From contig NZ_CP071051.1 in the NCBI RefSeq assembly GCF_017161405.1, positions 2,790,001 to 2,854,000 of the forward strand: 64,000 nucleotides of DNA. Direction: 5' to 3'. Every line of letters begins with the position of its first letter. Within the stretch, counting starts at the first letter, position 1. A program made the position numbers and the translations under genes. Below, one piece after another: positions 24,055-38,600 of the stretch. Origin of the DNA: Leucobacter sp. CX169 (GTDB taxonomy: Bacteria > Actinomycetota > Actinomycetes > Actinomycetales > Microbacteriaceae). The notes below the pieces were generated by a model that had not been told where the DNA came from, ran no database searches, and saw only the letters and a list, made by a program, of their open reading frames with translations.

Positions 24055-25022
24055 CGCGCGGGCTTCCTTTCGGGTGGTGAGGCCACGGTGGCGCCGCTCC
24101 AGCGCGCCCACCCGCCTCGGTCGAAGATGGCAACGGCGGCCCAGGTGTAGCCGAGCAGCCCGATCGTCGTGACGACGAGGGAGAGCGGCCCCGCGGCACC
24201 CGCGGTCTGCGCGGTGACCCCGGTGATTCCGCTCGCCAGGAGCAGGTAGACGGCCAAGTTATTGATCACGTGCAATGAGATGGCCGCCTCAAGCCCGCCG
24301 GTGCGCCAGGCCAGCCAGCCAGAGAGGACGCCGAGCACGGCTACTTGCGCCAGGCCCCACCTGTCATAGACGTGCAGGCTCGCGAAGATCAGGGTCGGCA
24401 CAACAATCGGGATGATCGGGTTCTTGATCCACGCCCCCAGAGACTGCAGGAGCACGCCGCGGAACACGACCTCCTCGCCGGCAGCCTGCAGCGGCACGAG
24501 CAGCACCACGATCAGTACTGACCACAGAGCCAACCCGGCGTCAAAGCCGGCAGGGCGCCCGAGCTCGGCGCCCGGCGTGCCCCACACGGATACGCCCAAC
24601 GACACCGCCTCAATCGCTGCAAGCACGACCGCCGCAGGGACGAGACAGCGCAACAAGAGGCCCCAGCGGGGGCGCAGCGCGACGGACGTGATCCGGCCGA
24701 GTGGCGAGATGCCGACCGACCACATCGCTGCGGGAACCGCCAGCAGCCAGGAGGCGAGGCTCGCCAGGGTGACCAGGATCGCGACTGGATCCTGCGTGTC
24801 CGGGCCAGCGAGGCGCGCCGCGACCGCCGCCGGTGTGCCGCTTCCGGTCGCCGCAAGCAGTGGGGTGAGGAGCGTCTGCACCAGCGCCGACAGCGACAGG
24901 GCGTAGATCCCGGTGAGCGCGATCAACGCAAGCGGCCGCCACCAGCGGAACCGCGGCGCCTCCCGCAGCAAACGGTGGAAGGCGACGCGATCCGCCGGGG
25001 CGGCCGTCTCGGATGAGCTCAT
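24051..25022 (-). CDS. CPBP-family intramembrane metalloprotease, tandem paralogue
   Basis: A 323-residue paralogue of the next gene. The same three motifs are present: AAGEEVVFRGVLLQ, LIFASLHVYDRWG and SLHVINNLAVY. It lacks the long proline-rich N-terminus. The two proteins share RFRWWRPL/NYRWWKPL before the first helix, so this is a recent-looking duplication. It begins 21 bp after the glyS stop on the same strand and overlaps the second CPBP gene by 4 bp, so all three may share a transcript. The ATG has no clear ribosome binding site. Confidence 0.85.
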   Translation of the reverse strand: MSSSETAAPADRVAFHRLLREAPRFRWWRPLALIALTGIYALSLSALVQTLLTPLLAATGSGTPAAVAARLAGPDTQDPVAILVTLASLASWLLAVPAAMWSVGISPLGRITSVALRPRWGLLLRCLVPAAVVLAAIEAVSLGVSVWGTPGAELGRPAGFDAGLALWSVLIVVLLVPLQAAGEEVVFRGVLLQSLGAWIKNPIIPIVVPTLIFASLHVYDRWGLAQVAVLGVLSGWLAWRTGGLEAAISLHVINNLAVYLLLASGITGVTAQTAGAAGPLSLVVTTIGLLGYTWAAVAIFDRGGWARWSGATVASPPERKPAR

Positions 25023-25043
25023 GAGGGAGGGTAGGCGGGCGGG

Positions 25044-26429
25044 TTAGGCCCCGCGCAGGCGCTCCGACAGGTATGCGAACAGTTCGGTGCGGGGCACGCG
25101 CTCCTGCTGCATGGTGTCGCGGTCGCGCACCGTCACGGCGTTGTCTTCGAGCGAGTCAAAGTCGACCGTGATGCAGTACGGGGTACCGATCTCGTCCTGA
25201 CGACGGTAGCGGCGGCCGATGGCGCCCGAATCGTCGAAGTCGACGTTCCACTCCTCGCGCAACTCTGCGGCCAGCTCGCGGGCGAGCGGCGACAGCGCGG
25301 CGTTCCGGCTGAGAGGCAGCACGGCGGCCTTGACGGGCGCAAGGCGCGGGTCAAGGGCAAGCAGTGTGCGGGTGTCGGTGCCGCCCTTGGCGTTCGGCAC
25401 CTCCTCTTCGCGGTACGCGTCGACGAGGAACGCCATGAGCGAGCGGGTGAGGCCGGCGGCCGGCTCGATGACGTAGGGCGTCCAGCGCTCGTTCTGCGTC
25501 TGGTCGAAGTACGCCAGGTCCTTGCCCGAGGCCTTCGAGTGCGTCGCGAGGTCGTAGTCGGTGCGGTTCGCGACGCCCTCGAGCTCGCCCCACTCCGAGC
25601 CGGTGAACCCGAACTTGTACTCAATGTCGACGGTGCGCTTCGAATAGTGCGACAGCTTCTCGGCCGGGTGCTCGAAGAAGCGCAGGTTGTCCGGGCTGAT
25701 GCCGAGGTCGGTGTACCAGCGCATGCGCTCGGCCATCCAGTATTCCTGCCACTCTTCATCCGTGCCGGGCTGGACGAAGAACTCCATCTCCATCTGCTCG
25801 AACTCGCGGGTGCGGAAGATGAAGTTACCGGGGGTGATTTCGTTGCGGAAGCTCTTGCCGATCTGGCCGATGCCAAACGGGGGCTTCATACGCGCGGCCT
25901 GCAGCACGTTGGCGAAGTTCACGAAGATGCCCTGGGCCGTTTCGGGGCGGAGGTAGTGCATGCCGGCTTCGTCGTCGACGGGGCCGAGGTAGGTCTTGAG
26001 CAGACCAGAGAACGCGCGCGGCTCGGTCCACTGACCGCGGGTGCCGCAGTTCACGCAGACGATCTCGGCGAGGCCGCCTTCGGGGGCGCGACCCTTCTTC
26101 TCTTCGAACTCCTCGACGAGGTGGTCCTCGCGGTAGCGCTTGTGGCACTGGGTGCACTCGACGAGCGGGTCGGAGAAGACCTCGACGTGGCCCGAGGCCT
26201 CCCAGACCTGCTTGGGCAGGATCACACTGGAGTCGATGCCGACGACGTCCTCGCGCCGCTGCACCATCGTGCGCCACCACTGGCGCTTGATGTTCTCCTT
26301 GAGCGCGGTGCCGAGGGGACCGTAATCCCATGCCGAGCGGGATCCGCCGTAAATTTCACCCGCCTGGAAGACAAAGCCGCGGTGGCGGGCGAGGGAAATG
26401 ACCTTATCGAGGCGGGACTGCTCAGCCAT
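25044..26429 (-). CDS. glyS: Glycine-tRNA ligase (eukaryal/archaeal-type homodimer)
   Basis: A 461-residue class II synthetase that charges tRNA-Gly with glycine in the cytosol. The N-terminus reads [20 protein letters not shown] and [17 protein letters not shown] and CVNCGTRG form a zinc site; [14 protein letters not shown] and [20 protein letters not shown] are motif 2; [18 protein letters not shown] is motif 3. The anticodon-binding domain occupies the last 100 residues. It is the alpha2 type, as usual for actinobacteria. ATG 26429 follows GGAGAAAGAAG; the frame to 26477 adds 16 residues with no homology. Confidence 0.96.
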   Translation of the reverse strand: MAEQSRLDKVISLARHRGFVFQAGEIYGGSRSAWDYGPLGTALKENIKRQWWRTMVQRREDVVGIDSSVILPKQVWEASGHVEVFSDPLVECTQCHKRYREDHLVEEFEEKKGRAPEGGLAEIVCVNCGTRGQWTEPRAFSGLLKTYLGPVDDEAGMHYLRPETAQGIFVNFANVLQAARMKPPFGIGQIGKSFRNEITPGNFIFRTREFEQMEMEFFVQPGTDEEWQEYWMAERMRWYTDLGISPDNLRFFEHPAEKLSHYSKRTVDIEYKFGFTGSEWGELEGVANRTDYDLATHSKASGKDLAYFDQTQNERWTPYVIEPAAGLTRSLMAFLVDAYREEEVPNAKGGTDTRTLLALDPRLAPVKAAVLPLSRNAALSPLARELAAELREEWNVDFDDSGAIGRRYRRQDEIGTPYCITVDFDSLEDNAVTVRDRDTMQQERVPRTELFAYLSERLRGA

Positions 26430-26551
26430 GTTCTTCTTTCTCCAAGGAGCAAGCGGGGATCTTGGGTGTGCGCACACTCAATCCTTGCGAACCGGGCGCA
26501 CGCGACCCAGTCTACCGCCCGCCAGTTCTTCGGGCGCGTGATCGCCCCGGA

Positions 26552-26557
26552 TAGGCT
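26552..26557 (+). promoter_or_regulatory. Putative -10 box of the 26564 gene (leaderless)
   Basis: TAGGCT ends 6 nt before the ATG at 26564, and no ribosome binding site is present. The box is identical to the one before the threonine aldolase gene. Confidence 0.45.
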
Positions 26558-26563
26558 TACGGC

Positions 26564-27176
26564 ATGGGGATCTTTCGACGACAGCCGCGCGGGCGGCACG
26601 CCGCCGCCGAGGCCGCTGGTTCTGAGCTGAGCGCCGAGGCAGGCTCCGACGTGTCGGTTGATTCCGGCGTGCCCGCTGATTCAGCACTGCCCGCCGATTT
26701 CGCAGCAGGATCCGCGCCGAGCGTCGTGGAGCTACCGCCCGAGGCGGCGCTTCGCCCGTCCGGGCTGACCCCTGACGCGGTGGTCGCCACGTTCGCGGCG
26801 GACGCCCAGCGATTTGTCGCGACGTTTCCCTACGCCGCCTCGCCCGTTCCCGAGGGTGGGCTCGACTTCACGCGCGCCTCGCTCGTGCACATCGAGGCGC
26901 TGCTCGGCGCACTGCACCTCGCCGGCCGGCCGTTGCCCGAGCGCCTGCACCAGAGCGTCGCCGTGTACCTCTTCGAGACGGCTCGCCGTGAGTTCGGCGG
27001 GCGCTACCTGCGCTTCGAGGCGCCCGACCCGATCATCTTGCTCATGGGCGAGCCTCGCGCCCACGTGGGCATGTGCGCGATGAGTCGAGTCGCGGGCCGC
27101 GTCGAGCGCGGGCCCGACGACTCGATCATCCATTTCTACGCGAGCATCGCCCCCCTCATTGCTGAGGGCGCCGAGG

Positions 27177-27190
<14 letters not shown>
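26564..27190 (+). CDS. Hypothetical protein with disordered Ala/Ser-rich N-terminus
   Basis: A 208-residue protein I do not recognise. Residues 1-60 are basic, then Ala/Ser/Asp-rich with low complexity (probably disordered). From about 65 a folded domain follows, with helices around [15 protein letters not shown] and [15 protein letters not shown] and a strand-rich end including [20 protein letters not shown] and [13 protein letters not shown]. No signal peptide or membrane helix is present. The stop overlaps the convergent clpB gene by 14 bp. Codon use is normal for the region, so it is a real but uncharacterised gene. Confidence 0.7.
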
Positions 27191-29333
<2,143 letters not shown>

Positions 29334-29359
29334 CTCGGGACTCCTTTCCTCGGTGAAAA

Positions 29360-29380
29360 CCTGAGTGAACTTGACTCAAG
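29360..29380 (-). promoter_or_regulatory. HAIR operator (HspR binding site) of clpB
   Basis: CCTGAGT-N7-ACTCAAG matches the HAIR consensus CTTGAGT-N7-ACTCAAG with a single mismatch and lies 27 bp before the clpB start. The cognate repressor HspR is encoded in this window at 63212-63649. This supports HspR/DnaK feedback control of clpB. Confidence 0.85.
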
Positions 29381-29423
29381 TTTAACAGGAGACTGGATGC
29401 GGGGCAAGGAACTCAGGCGATAC

Positions 29424-30848
<1,425 letters not shown>

Positions 30849-30932
30849 GATGCCTCCCGGTGCGATGGGTGCTGCAGGATCCTGCGGGGCGGGGTGCGCT
30901 GCCGTCGGTTGCCCCGGCAGCGCTCCCCGGGC

Positions 30933-31310
30933 TTACAGCTCTGCGTCGTTCGCGCTCGCGTACTCCTCGGCGCTCTGCAGCGGCCCCTCCTCAGTCACGG
31001 CGACTTTGAACAGCCAGGCGGCGCCGTACGGGTCGGAATTGATCAGCGCGGGGTCGGCGACGACGGCGTCGTTGACCTCAACGATTTCTCCGGCGACCGG
31101 CGAGTAGAGCGCCGAGACCGACTTGGTCGATTCGACCTCGCCGCACTCCTGGCCGACGGTCACGACGCTGCCGACATCGGGCAGGTCGACGTAGACGATG
31201 TCGCCGAGGGCATCGGCGGCCACCTCGCTGATGCCGATGGTGGCGGGGCTTTCACCCAGCACCCATTCGTGCTCGACGGAGTAGCGGCGGCCGGACTGTA
31301 CTTTGCTCAT
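30933..31310 (-). CDS. gcvH: Glycine cleavage system H protein
   Basis: A 125-residue lipoyl carrier that shuttles the aminomethyl group between P, T and L proteins. The lipoylated lysine is K63 in [12 protein letters not shown], with SVEHEWV at the start and [19 protein letters not shown] before the hairpin; the Cys at 56 is not conserved. GAAGGAAAG precedes the ATG. It lies 50 bp after gcvT and before sdaA on the same strand. The lipoamide dehydrogenase (L protein) is not in this window. Confidence 0.96.
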   Translation of the reverse strand: MSKVQSGRRYSVEHEWVLGESPATIGISEVAADALGDIVYVDLPDVGSVVTVGQECGEVESTKSVSALYSPVAGEIVEVNDAVVADPALINSDPYGAAWLFKVAVTEEGPLQSAEEYASANDAEL

Positions 31311-31360
31311 AGTGTTCTTTCCTTCGGTGTTTCGGTGACGTGTGATGGGTCGGGGGGGCG

Positions 31361-32473
31361 CTATGCGCCGCGCGTATAGAACGGCAGGGCGACGACCTCG
31401 AAGGGCTCGTCGGTGCCGCGGAGGTCGACGTCGACGCGCGTGCCCACTGCGGAGTGCTCGGGCGCGACGTAGGCGAGGGCGATCGGGTAGCCGAGCGTCG
31501 GGCTGGGCTGTCCGCTGGTGACGTGCCCGACATTCTCGCCCGCCACCCGTACGGCATAGCCGCCGCGGCCGGCCCGGCGACCCGTGCCCCGCAACCCGAC
31601 CAGCACCCGCTCGGGGGCGGCCTCTCGAAGCGGCTCAAGGTGAGCGCGCCCGACAAACTGCTCGTCCTTCTTGAACGAGACGACAGGTCCGAGGCCCGCG
31701 GCGAACGGCGTCACCTCGCGGCTCAGCTCGTTGCCGTAGAGGGGCATGCCTGCCTCGAGGCGCAGGGAGTCCCGTGAGGCGAGGCCGGCCGGGATAAGTC
31801 CGTGCGGCGCGCCAGCCTCGAGCAGCGCCCGCCAGAGCGCCGGCGCGAGGTCGTTGCGCACATAGAGCTCGAAGCCGTCCTCGCCTGTGTAGCCGGTGCG
31901 GGCGAGCAGCACCTCGATGCCGGCGACGGTCGCCGGGGACGCCGCGTAGTACCGCATCTCGCTCACGAGCTCGCGCTGCGACTCGGGCACGAGGCGGTGC
32001 AGGATCGCCACCGAGTTCGGGCCCTGCACCGCCACGAGGCTCGTCTGGTTCGACTCATCCACCACGGCGACGTCGAACCCGGCCGCGCGCTCGGCAAAGG
32101 CCGCGGCAACGACCGCGGCGTTGCCTGCGTTCGGGACGACGAGGTACTCCTGCTCGGCGAGCCGGTAGCTGATGAGGTCGTCGATGATCCCGCCGTCCTC
32201 GGCACAGATCAGCGAGTACTTGGCCCGGCCCACCTGCACCGCCGCGAGGTTGCCGACGAGTGCGGTATTCAGGAAGGTGGCGGCATCCGGGCCACTCACC
32301 CGAATCTCGCCCATGTGCGAGAGGTCAAACAGCCCGGCGCTCGCGCGCACGGCCCGGTGCTCGGTCAGTTCGGAGCCGTACTTGAGCGGCATGTCCCAGC
32401 CGCCAAAGTCGGTAAAGCTCGCGCCCAACTGCTTGTGTTCGGCGTGCAGCGCGGTGTGTTTCGGGGTACTCAT
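31361..32473 (-). CDS. gcvT: Glycine cleavage system T protein (aminomethyltransferase)
   Basis: A 370-residue folate enzyme that moves the methylene group from the H-protein aminomethyl arm to tetrahydrofolate and releases ammonia. [20 protein letters not shown] near the start, [20 protein letters not shown] with the folate-binding Asp region, and [11 protein letters not shown] and [18 protein letters not shown] are family hallmarks. GAGAGG precedes the ATG by 9 nt. It lies 42 bp after gcvP and 50 bp before gcvH on the same strand. Confidence 0.96.
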   Translation of the reverse strand: MSTPKHTALHAEHKQLGASFTDFGGWDMPLKYGSELTEHRAVRASAGLFDLSHMGEIRVSGPDAATFLNTALVGNLAAVQVGRAKYSLICAEDGGIIDDLISYRLAEQEYLVVPNAGNAAVVAAAFAERAAGFDVAVVDESNQTSLVAVQGPNSVAILHRLVPESQRELVSEMRYYAASPATVAGIEVLLARTGYTGEDGFELYVRNDLAPALWRALLEAGAPHGLIPAGLASRDSLRLEAGMPLYGNELSREVTPFAAGLGPVVSFKKDEQFVGRAHLEPLREAAPERVLVGLRGTGRRAGRGGYAVRVAGENVGHVTSGQPSPTLGYPIALAYVAPEHSAVGTRVDVDLRGTDEPFEVVALPFYTRGA

Positions 32474-32515
32474 CGGTGAAAACCTCTCGGAAGATGTGCG
32501 GGTGGCTCGGTCGTC

Positions 32516-35365
32516 TTAGCTCTCGAACACTTCGGGCGGCGGGCACGCGCACACGAGGTTGCGGTCGCCGAACGCGCCGTCGATTCGGCCGACCGGCGGG
32601 AAGTACTTGTCGACGCGCAGCCGCGCGACCGGGTACGCCGCCTGCTCGCGCGAGTAGTCCCGGCTCCAGCCGTTGTCGATCACGACGTCCGCCGTGTGCG
32701 GCGCTCCGCGCAGCGGCGACTGCTCGACGCCCAGGCGCCCCGCGATCACGTCATCGATCTCGCCGCGAATGGCGATCATGGCCTCGATGAAACGCTCGAT
32801 CTCGACGAGGTCTTCCGACTCGGTGGGCTCCACCATGAGCGTGCCCGCGACCGGGAAGGCGAGCGTCGGCGCGTGGAACCCGAAGTCAATCAGGCGCTTC
32901 GCGACGTCCTCGGCGGTGACCCCCGACCGCGCGGTGAGGTCGCGCAGGTCGAGGATGCACTCGTGGGCGACGAGCCCGCTGTCGCCCGTGAAGAGCACGG
33001 GGAAGTGCTGGGTGAGGCGCGAGGCGATGTAGTTCGCGCTCAGCAGCGCGGTTTTCGTCGCCCGGGTCAGCCCCTCGGCACCCATCATCGCGATGTAGGC
33101 GTACGAGACGGGCAGCACGCCGGCCGAGCCGAACAGTGTTGCGACGACGGGCACGCCCCCGCTCACCGTGTAGGTGCCGGTCGGGTCGTTCGGGACGTAG
33201 GGCAGCAGGTGCTCGGCGACGCCGATGGGCCCGACGCCGGGCCCGCCACCGCCGTGCGGGATCGCGAAGGTCTTGTGGAGGTTCAGGTGCGACACGTCGC
33301 CGCCAAACTTGCCGGGCTGGGCGATCCCGACGAGCGCGTTCATGTTCGCGCCGTCGATGTAGACCTGGCCGCCGGCCTCGTGCACCATCTCACACACCGC
33401 GCGCACATCGGAGTCGTAGACGCCGTAGGTGGACGGGTAGGTGATCATGATCGCCGAGAGCTCGTGGCGGTGCGCCTCTACCTTCGCCGTCAGGTCGGCC
33501 AGGTCGATCGCGCCCGCCTCGGTGTTCTTCACCACGACGACGCGCATGCCGGCGAGCACGGCCGAGGCCGCGTTCGTGCCGTGGGCCGAGGCGGGGATGA
33601 GGCAGACCGTGCGCTCGGGCTCGCCCTGCGCCTCGTGGTAGTTCCGGATCGCGTTCAGGCCCGCGTACTCGCCCTGCGCGCCAGAGTTCGGCTGCAAGGA
33701 GACGCCCGCGTAGCCGGTGATCTCGATCAGGCGGCGTTCGAGGTCGGCGATGAGCGCGCGCCAGCCCCGGCTCTGATCCTCGGGAACGTAGGGGTGAATG
33801 CCGGCGAACTCGGGCCAGGAGATGGCCTCCATCTCGGCGGTCGAGTTGAGCTTCATCGTGCACGAGCCGAGCGGAATCATGGTGCGATCGAGCGCGAGGT
33901 CGCGGTCAGCGAGGCGGCGCAGGTAGCGCAGCATCTGGGTCTCGGAGCGGACCGTGTGGAAGATCGGGTGAGTGAGATAGTCGCTCGAACGGGTGAGCGC
34001 GGCGGCAAAGCCGTAGTCACCCGGGGCCGCCTCGACCGAGACGTCCGCTCCGAACGCCGCCGCGACAGCGCGGATGTGGGCGCTCGTCGTGGTCTCGTCG
34101 GTCGAGACGCCGACCGTATCGGCGTCGATGCGGCGGAGGTTGATGCCCGCGGCGAGCGCGGTCGCGATGACGTCGTCGGCCCGGCCCGGCACGCTGGCGA
34201 CGACGGTGTCGAAGAACGACTCGGAGGCGAGCGGGACGCCGGCGGTGGAGAGCGCCGCGGCGAGGGTGCGGGCGTGCGCGTGCGTGCGCTCCGCGATCGC
34301 CTTGAGCCCCGCAGGGCCGTGGTAGACGGCGTACATGGAGGCGGTGATGGCGAGCAGCGCCTGTGCGGTGCAGATGTTGCTCGTGGCCTTCTCTCGCCGA
34401 ATGTGCTGCTCGCGGGTCTGCAGCGCGAGGCGGTAGGCGGGACGCCCCGACGAGTCCTTTGAGACCCCGACGAGCCGGCCGGGCAGCGCCCGCTCGAGCC
34501 CCTCGCGCACGGAGAGGTACGCCGCGTGCGGACCGCCGAAGAACAGTGGGACGCCGAAGCGCTGCGTGCTCCCCACGGCGACGTCAGCGCCCTGCTCGCC
34601 CGGCGGGACGATGAGGGTGAGCGAGAGCAGGTCGGCGACGACCGTAATCATCGCGCCGCGCGCCTTGGCCGCGGCAATGACGCCTGAGTGATCGACGACC
34701 GCGCCGCGGTTTCCCGGCTGCTGCAGCACGATGCCGAAGATCTCGCCGTCCGGCAGCCCCTCCGACAGGTCTGCGATCTCGACCTCGAAGTCGAGCCCCG
34801 CGGCGCGGCCCAGGATCACGGCGATGGTCTGCGGGAACAGGTGCTGGTCGAGCACGACCTTCGCTGTCGCCCCGGCTCGGCTGGCCCGGCGCATCAGCAG
34901 CACCGCCTCGGCCGCAGCCGACGACTCATCGAGCATCGAGGCGTTCGCGAGAGGCAGCCCGGTGAGGTCTGCCACCATCGTCTGGAAGTTCAGCAGCGCC
35001 TCAAGCCGGCCCTGCGAGATCTCGGGCTGGTAGGGCGTGTACGCCGTGTACCAGGCGGGGGCTTCGAGCACGTTGCGGCGGATCACGGGCGGCGTGTGGG
35101 TGCCGGAGAACCCCTGCCCGATCATCTGCGTGTGCACGATGTTCTGCGAGGCGAGCTCTCGCAGATCAGACAGGATCTCCTCTTCCGAGCGCGCCGGCGG
35201 CAGGTCAAGGGGCTCGGTCGTCCGGATGCTCTGCGGCACCGCAGAGTCAACCAGTGCGTCGAGGTCGGAGAGGCCCAACTGCTCGAGCATGACGGCGATA
35301 TCGGCGGGCGAGGTCACACCGATGTGGCGGTCGGTGAAGTCACGTACTGCGGGGGTGATGCTCAA
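32516..35365 (-). CDS. gcvP: Glycine dehydrogenase (decarboxylating), P protein
   Basis: A 949-residue PLP enzyme, the fused alpha-beta form of P protein, which decarboxylates glycine and loads the aminomethyl group onto GcvH lipoate. [20 protein letters not shown] starts the homology; the PLP lysine is about K698 in [19 protein letters not shown] chose TTG 35365 because GGAG lies 6 nt upstream and homology begins just after; a GTG at 35398 extends 11 residues without a ribosome binding site. It is the first gene of gcvPTH-sdaA and lies 60-70 nt downstream of a tandem glycine riboswitch. A hairpin arm at 35366-35372 falls between the SD and the start codon. Confidence 0.95.
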   Translation of the reverse strand: MSITPAVRDFTDRHIGVTSPADIAVMLEQLGLSDLDALVDSAVPQSIRTTEPLDLPPARSEEEILSDLRELASQNIVHTQMIGQGFSGTHTPPVIRRNVLEAPAWYTAYTPYQPEISQGRLEALLNFQTMVADLTGLPLANASMLDESSAAAEAVLLMRRASRAGATAKVVLDQHLFPQTIAVILGRAAGLDFEVEIADLSEGLPDGEIFGIVLQQPGNRGAVVDHSGVIAAAKARGAMITVVADLLSLTLIVPPGEQGADVAVGSTQRFGVPLFFGGPHAAYLSVREGLERALPGRLVGVSKDSSGRPAYRLALQTREQHIRREKATSNICTAQALLAITASMYAVYHGPAGLKAIAERTHAHARTLAAALSTAGVPLASESFFDTVVASVPGRADDVIATALAAGINLRRIDADTVGVSTDETTTSAHIRAVAAAFGADVSVEAAPGDYGFAAALTRSSDYLTHPIFHTVRSETQMLRYLRRLADRDLALDRTMIPLGSCTMKLNSTAEMEAISWPEFAGIHPYVPEDQSRGWRALIADLERRLIEITGYAGVSLQPNSGAQGEYAGLNAIRNYHEAQGEPERTVCLIPASAHGTNAASAVLAGMRVVVVKNTEAGAIDLADLTAKVEAHRHELSAIMITYPSTYGVYDSDVRAVCEMVHEAGGQVYIDGANMNALVGIAQPGKFGGDVSHLNLHKTFAIPHGGGGPGVGPIGVAEHLLPYVPNDPTGTYTVSGGVPVVATLFGSAGVLPVSYAYIAMMGAEGLTRATKTALLSANYIASRLTQHFPVLFTGDSGLVAHECILDLRDLTARSGVTAEDVAKRLIDFGFHAPTLAFPVAGTLMVEPTESEDLVEIERFIEAMIAIRGEIDDVIAGRLGVEQSPLRGAPHTADVVIDNGWSRDYSREQAAYPVARLRVDKYFPPVGRIDGAFGDRNLVCACPPPEVFES

Positions 35366-35417
35366 GAGGATCTCCGTCGAAACAACGTGCGGGCGCACGA
35401 ATGGGCGTGGGATCCTC
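35366..35417 (-). promoter_or_regulatory. Possible riboswitch expression platform: SD-sequestering hairpin of gcvP
   Basis: On the minus strand GAGGATC (35417-35411) is exactly complementary to GATCCTC (35372-35366). The latter lies between the GGAG ribosome binding site and the TTG start of gcvP and includes the last base of the GGAG. A smaller GTGCG/CGCAC stem lies in the loop. Formation of the long stem would mask translation initiation, so a translational glycine switch is plausible. Confidence 0.45.
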
Positions 35418-35430
35418 CCCGCTCTGTGAT

Positions 35431-35602
35431 TGGACCTGAGAGATTCGGGTGGCCGAACGAGTCGGGCACCGTTGCACCGTCGGTGAGCGCGAACGCGCTG
35501 CTTTCCAGAGTTGCCATGCTGTGGCGGTACGGGTGCCTGAGAGATTCCCGGGGAGGGTTTGCTCCTACGGCGTCAGGAGAACCTGAACTCTCCCGCCACA
35601 GC
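35431..35602 (-). ncRNA. Tandem glycine riboswitch upstream of gcvPTH-sdaA
   Basis: Two consecutive glycine aptamers read on the minus strand. Aptamer 1 (about 35602-35521) has a P1 stem TGTGGCGG/CCGCCACA, GGGAGAG, the core GTAGGAGCAA and AATCTCTCAGGCA. Aptamer 2 (about 35515-35431) has CTCTGG, the core GACGGTGCAA and GAATCTCTCAGGTCC. The short linker between them is typical of cooperative tandem glycine riboswitches of gcv operons. Binding of glycine normally turns on glycine cleavage genes. It starts 28 bp after the stop of the essC-like gene; the promoter between them is not clearly resolved. Confidence 0.92.
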
Positions 35603-35629
35603 TTGATAGCCAATATTCACAAGTGAGGC

Positions 35630-38600
35630 TCACTCTAGCATCGGGGGTGACTGTGCGGGGAGCGCGACGTGAACCCCGCCAAGCTTCCCGCCCTCGACGA
35701 GGAAACCGCGGCCGGGCGGGAAGTTCGCTCGGCGCGCGTGAGTGAACGGTGTCGTGAACACGCTTGGCGCATCGTTCGCGTCGGGCTGCAAAGCGAGCGC
35801 CCAGCGGGCGCCGCGCAGCGGGCTTGCAAGCTCCCACACGGTCCCCATTGTCGCGTTCTCTCCTTCGACGATGACGGTCAAATCGCTGCGCCGCAGCAGT
35901 TTGAGTAGCCCGGCGAGTGCACGCTCGTTTCCGCTGCCGTCAAACCCACCAATGTCTTCCACCACAACCACCCCGCGATGCCCGGCGGCCGGAAACACCG
36001 CGGCCGCGGCGGACTCGGCTGCGACCGGCGCTTCAACCGGAAGGCCTGTGCCGATGAGTGGCAGCATCGTCAGGCCAACCGATGCCGGCGCGGTCCCGCC
36101 CAGGGCGCGCGTGAGGCGCTCAAAGACGGCCTCACGCGCGTCAGGGGTATCGGCAGTTTCCTGCCAGAGCGGCAGTTCTCGCAGCGTCGACCGATTCGGG
36201 GAGATGAGGATCGCGTCCAGGGCTTGCCCGCACATGCGAGCCTGCTCTTCGAAGGCCTCCAGGAGGGACTGGATCGCGGTCGTACGGCCGGATCCGGCCG
36301 GCCCGGTCACCAGCAAGAACCCGCTCTCGGGGGCGGGGACGGGCTCGAGCTGTACGGTGTCAATCGCGAACGGTGCCCCGTCGGGCTCCTCGACGCGCAG
36401 TTCGCTTCGCTGGATCGACTGCGGGATGCGGGGCACCGGCGCGGGTGCGAGCCCGTGGATCGCCCGCTGCTGCTCGGCGAGTTCTGCAAGAGCGGCGTCG
36501 GTGTCTGCGGGGTCATTGCTGGCCCCGGGCACGGCGAGCTGGATCTCGTCCTCCGCACCGATGCGCACGGCCCGCCCTGCCGGGGCGCCCTCAAACATTC
36601 CCGCCGAGACGCCAAGCATCTGATAATCGGTGTCTGCTGCAAGGCGAAGCACGAGGCGTTCCGGAATGCTCGAGGCAAGTGAGGCCGGGAACCCGTTCGC
36701 GCGCTCCGACGTGAACACGACGTGCACGCCAGCCCCACGCCCCGCTCGGGTGATCTCAACCAGGTCCGCAAATGGATCGGCGCCGCCGCAAAGGTGTTCG
36801 TACGCGTCGCGGAATGCGGAAAACCCATCGATCAACAGCAGCAATGGCGGAGTTGCCTGCTGAGCGGTCGAGCGTTCCGCAACGAGAGTTTTGAGCATGC
36901 CGAGCAGTCTGACGACCCGATCCTGCTCGTCGACCTGAATGATGTCGCCCGTGTTGGGCAGTTGCGCGAGCACGCCCAGTCGTCCACCGCTCGCGTCAAT
37001 GCCATACACATGCGCCGATGGGTCGGCTGCGATCGTCGCGGCTGCGATGGTGAGCAGCGCGGTGGTCTTTCCGCTTCCGCCGCCGCCGTAGATAACGACG
37101 TTGCCTGCCTCGCCCAGCTCGCAGACGTACGGCGATTGCCGTTGGAGGTGCGGTTCATCGATCAGGCCTGCGACAATGCTTAACGTGCCAGCCTGCCCCC
37201 GCGCCGGGCGGTCTGTTGGTGCATGGCGGGATGGGAGCGAGGAGAGCGAGATCGACTCGGGGAGTTGATCCACCCAAGGCTTGCGGGGTGCGGAAATCTG
37301 CGCACCCACCGCGGCCTGCTGAATGTTGGCCGTCAAGACCTCGATGTCGCGCGGCCCTTTCTTCGCGCTGCGCCGTTGGCTGCGCACCTCAGGCTGCATC
37401 GCCCACGGCGCCTGTTCACCAAACCCCAACGTGCGCACCTCGACCGGTTCTTGATGCTGCGCCTCGGAACGGCCCCCGAGATACCCGGTCTGGAAGTGGG
37501 TGAGCCTTCCGGCGCCGATCTTGACTGCGGCACGGCCCGGGGTGTCGGGTGCGAACTCTGCCGCATCCGTCACCCCGAGCACGTCGCTGCTGTCGGAGGG
37601 GTCGGCCATGCGCAACCCGATGCGCAGGTTTGTGTTCGCGCGCAGGTTGTCCTTGATGACGCCGGCCGGTCGCTGCGTCGCCATCACGAGGTGCAGGCCG
37701 AGCGAGCGGCCCCGCTGCGCGACATCGATCACGCCGTCGACGAACTCAGGAATCTCGCTCACGAGTGCCGCGAATTCGTCGATCACGATGACGAGCGTCG
37801 GCGGGGCCTCCGGGTCGGAGCGGCGCTCGAGCGCGATGAGGTCTTTCGCGCCCTTCTCTGCGAGCAGTTCCTCGCGGTAGCGCAGCTCTGCCCGCAGCGA
37901 GGTGAGGGCGCGGCGCACGAGGTGCGTGTTGAGGTCGGTGACGAGGCCGACCGTGTGGGGCAGGGTCGTGCACTCCGCGAACGCGGCACCCCCCTTGTAA
38001 TCAACCAGCAGAAACGTCAACCGGTCGGGCGAGTACTGCGCGGCCAGCGACAGGATCCAGGTCTGTAAGAACTCTGACTTGCCCGAACCGGTCGTGCCGC
38101 CCACGAGCGCGTGGGGGCCGTGCACCCGCAGATCGATTGCGACCGTGCCGGCTCCGCCTTGCCCGATGACTGCGGCGAGCTGTCCAGGCTCGCGCTCCCG
38201 GTCCGGCTCCCACCCCGCGACGAGACTGTCCGTGGTGCGCCAGTTCGACAACACCGCGTCACTCGCCCCCATCACGTCACTCTCAAGCAGCTGCCCAAGC
38301 GTGACGGAGCGCGGGAAATCGCTCTCATCGAGCACCCGCGCACCCGCATCGACGAGCGGTGCGATCGCCCGCCCGAACGTTTCAGCGACCGGAGTGTCCA
38401 CCGCGTCGAGCTGGCTCAACGTCACCGTTTCGCCCTGCCGCACGAAGTGGACCCGCCACCTGCTGTCGGTCACCTCGACCGTGGTGCGGCAAGCCGCCGG
38501 CACCGCGCCCAAGTGTTCCGCTAGCCAAATGAGGTGCACGCCCACATCGGCGCCGTCCTCCGCAAGGCCCACTAGGCGGGAGAGCTCGACCTGCGTATCG

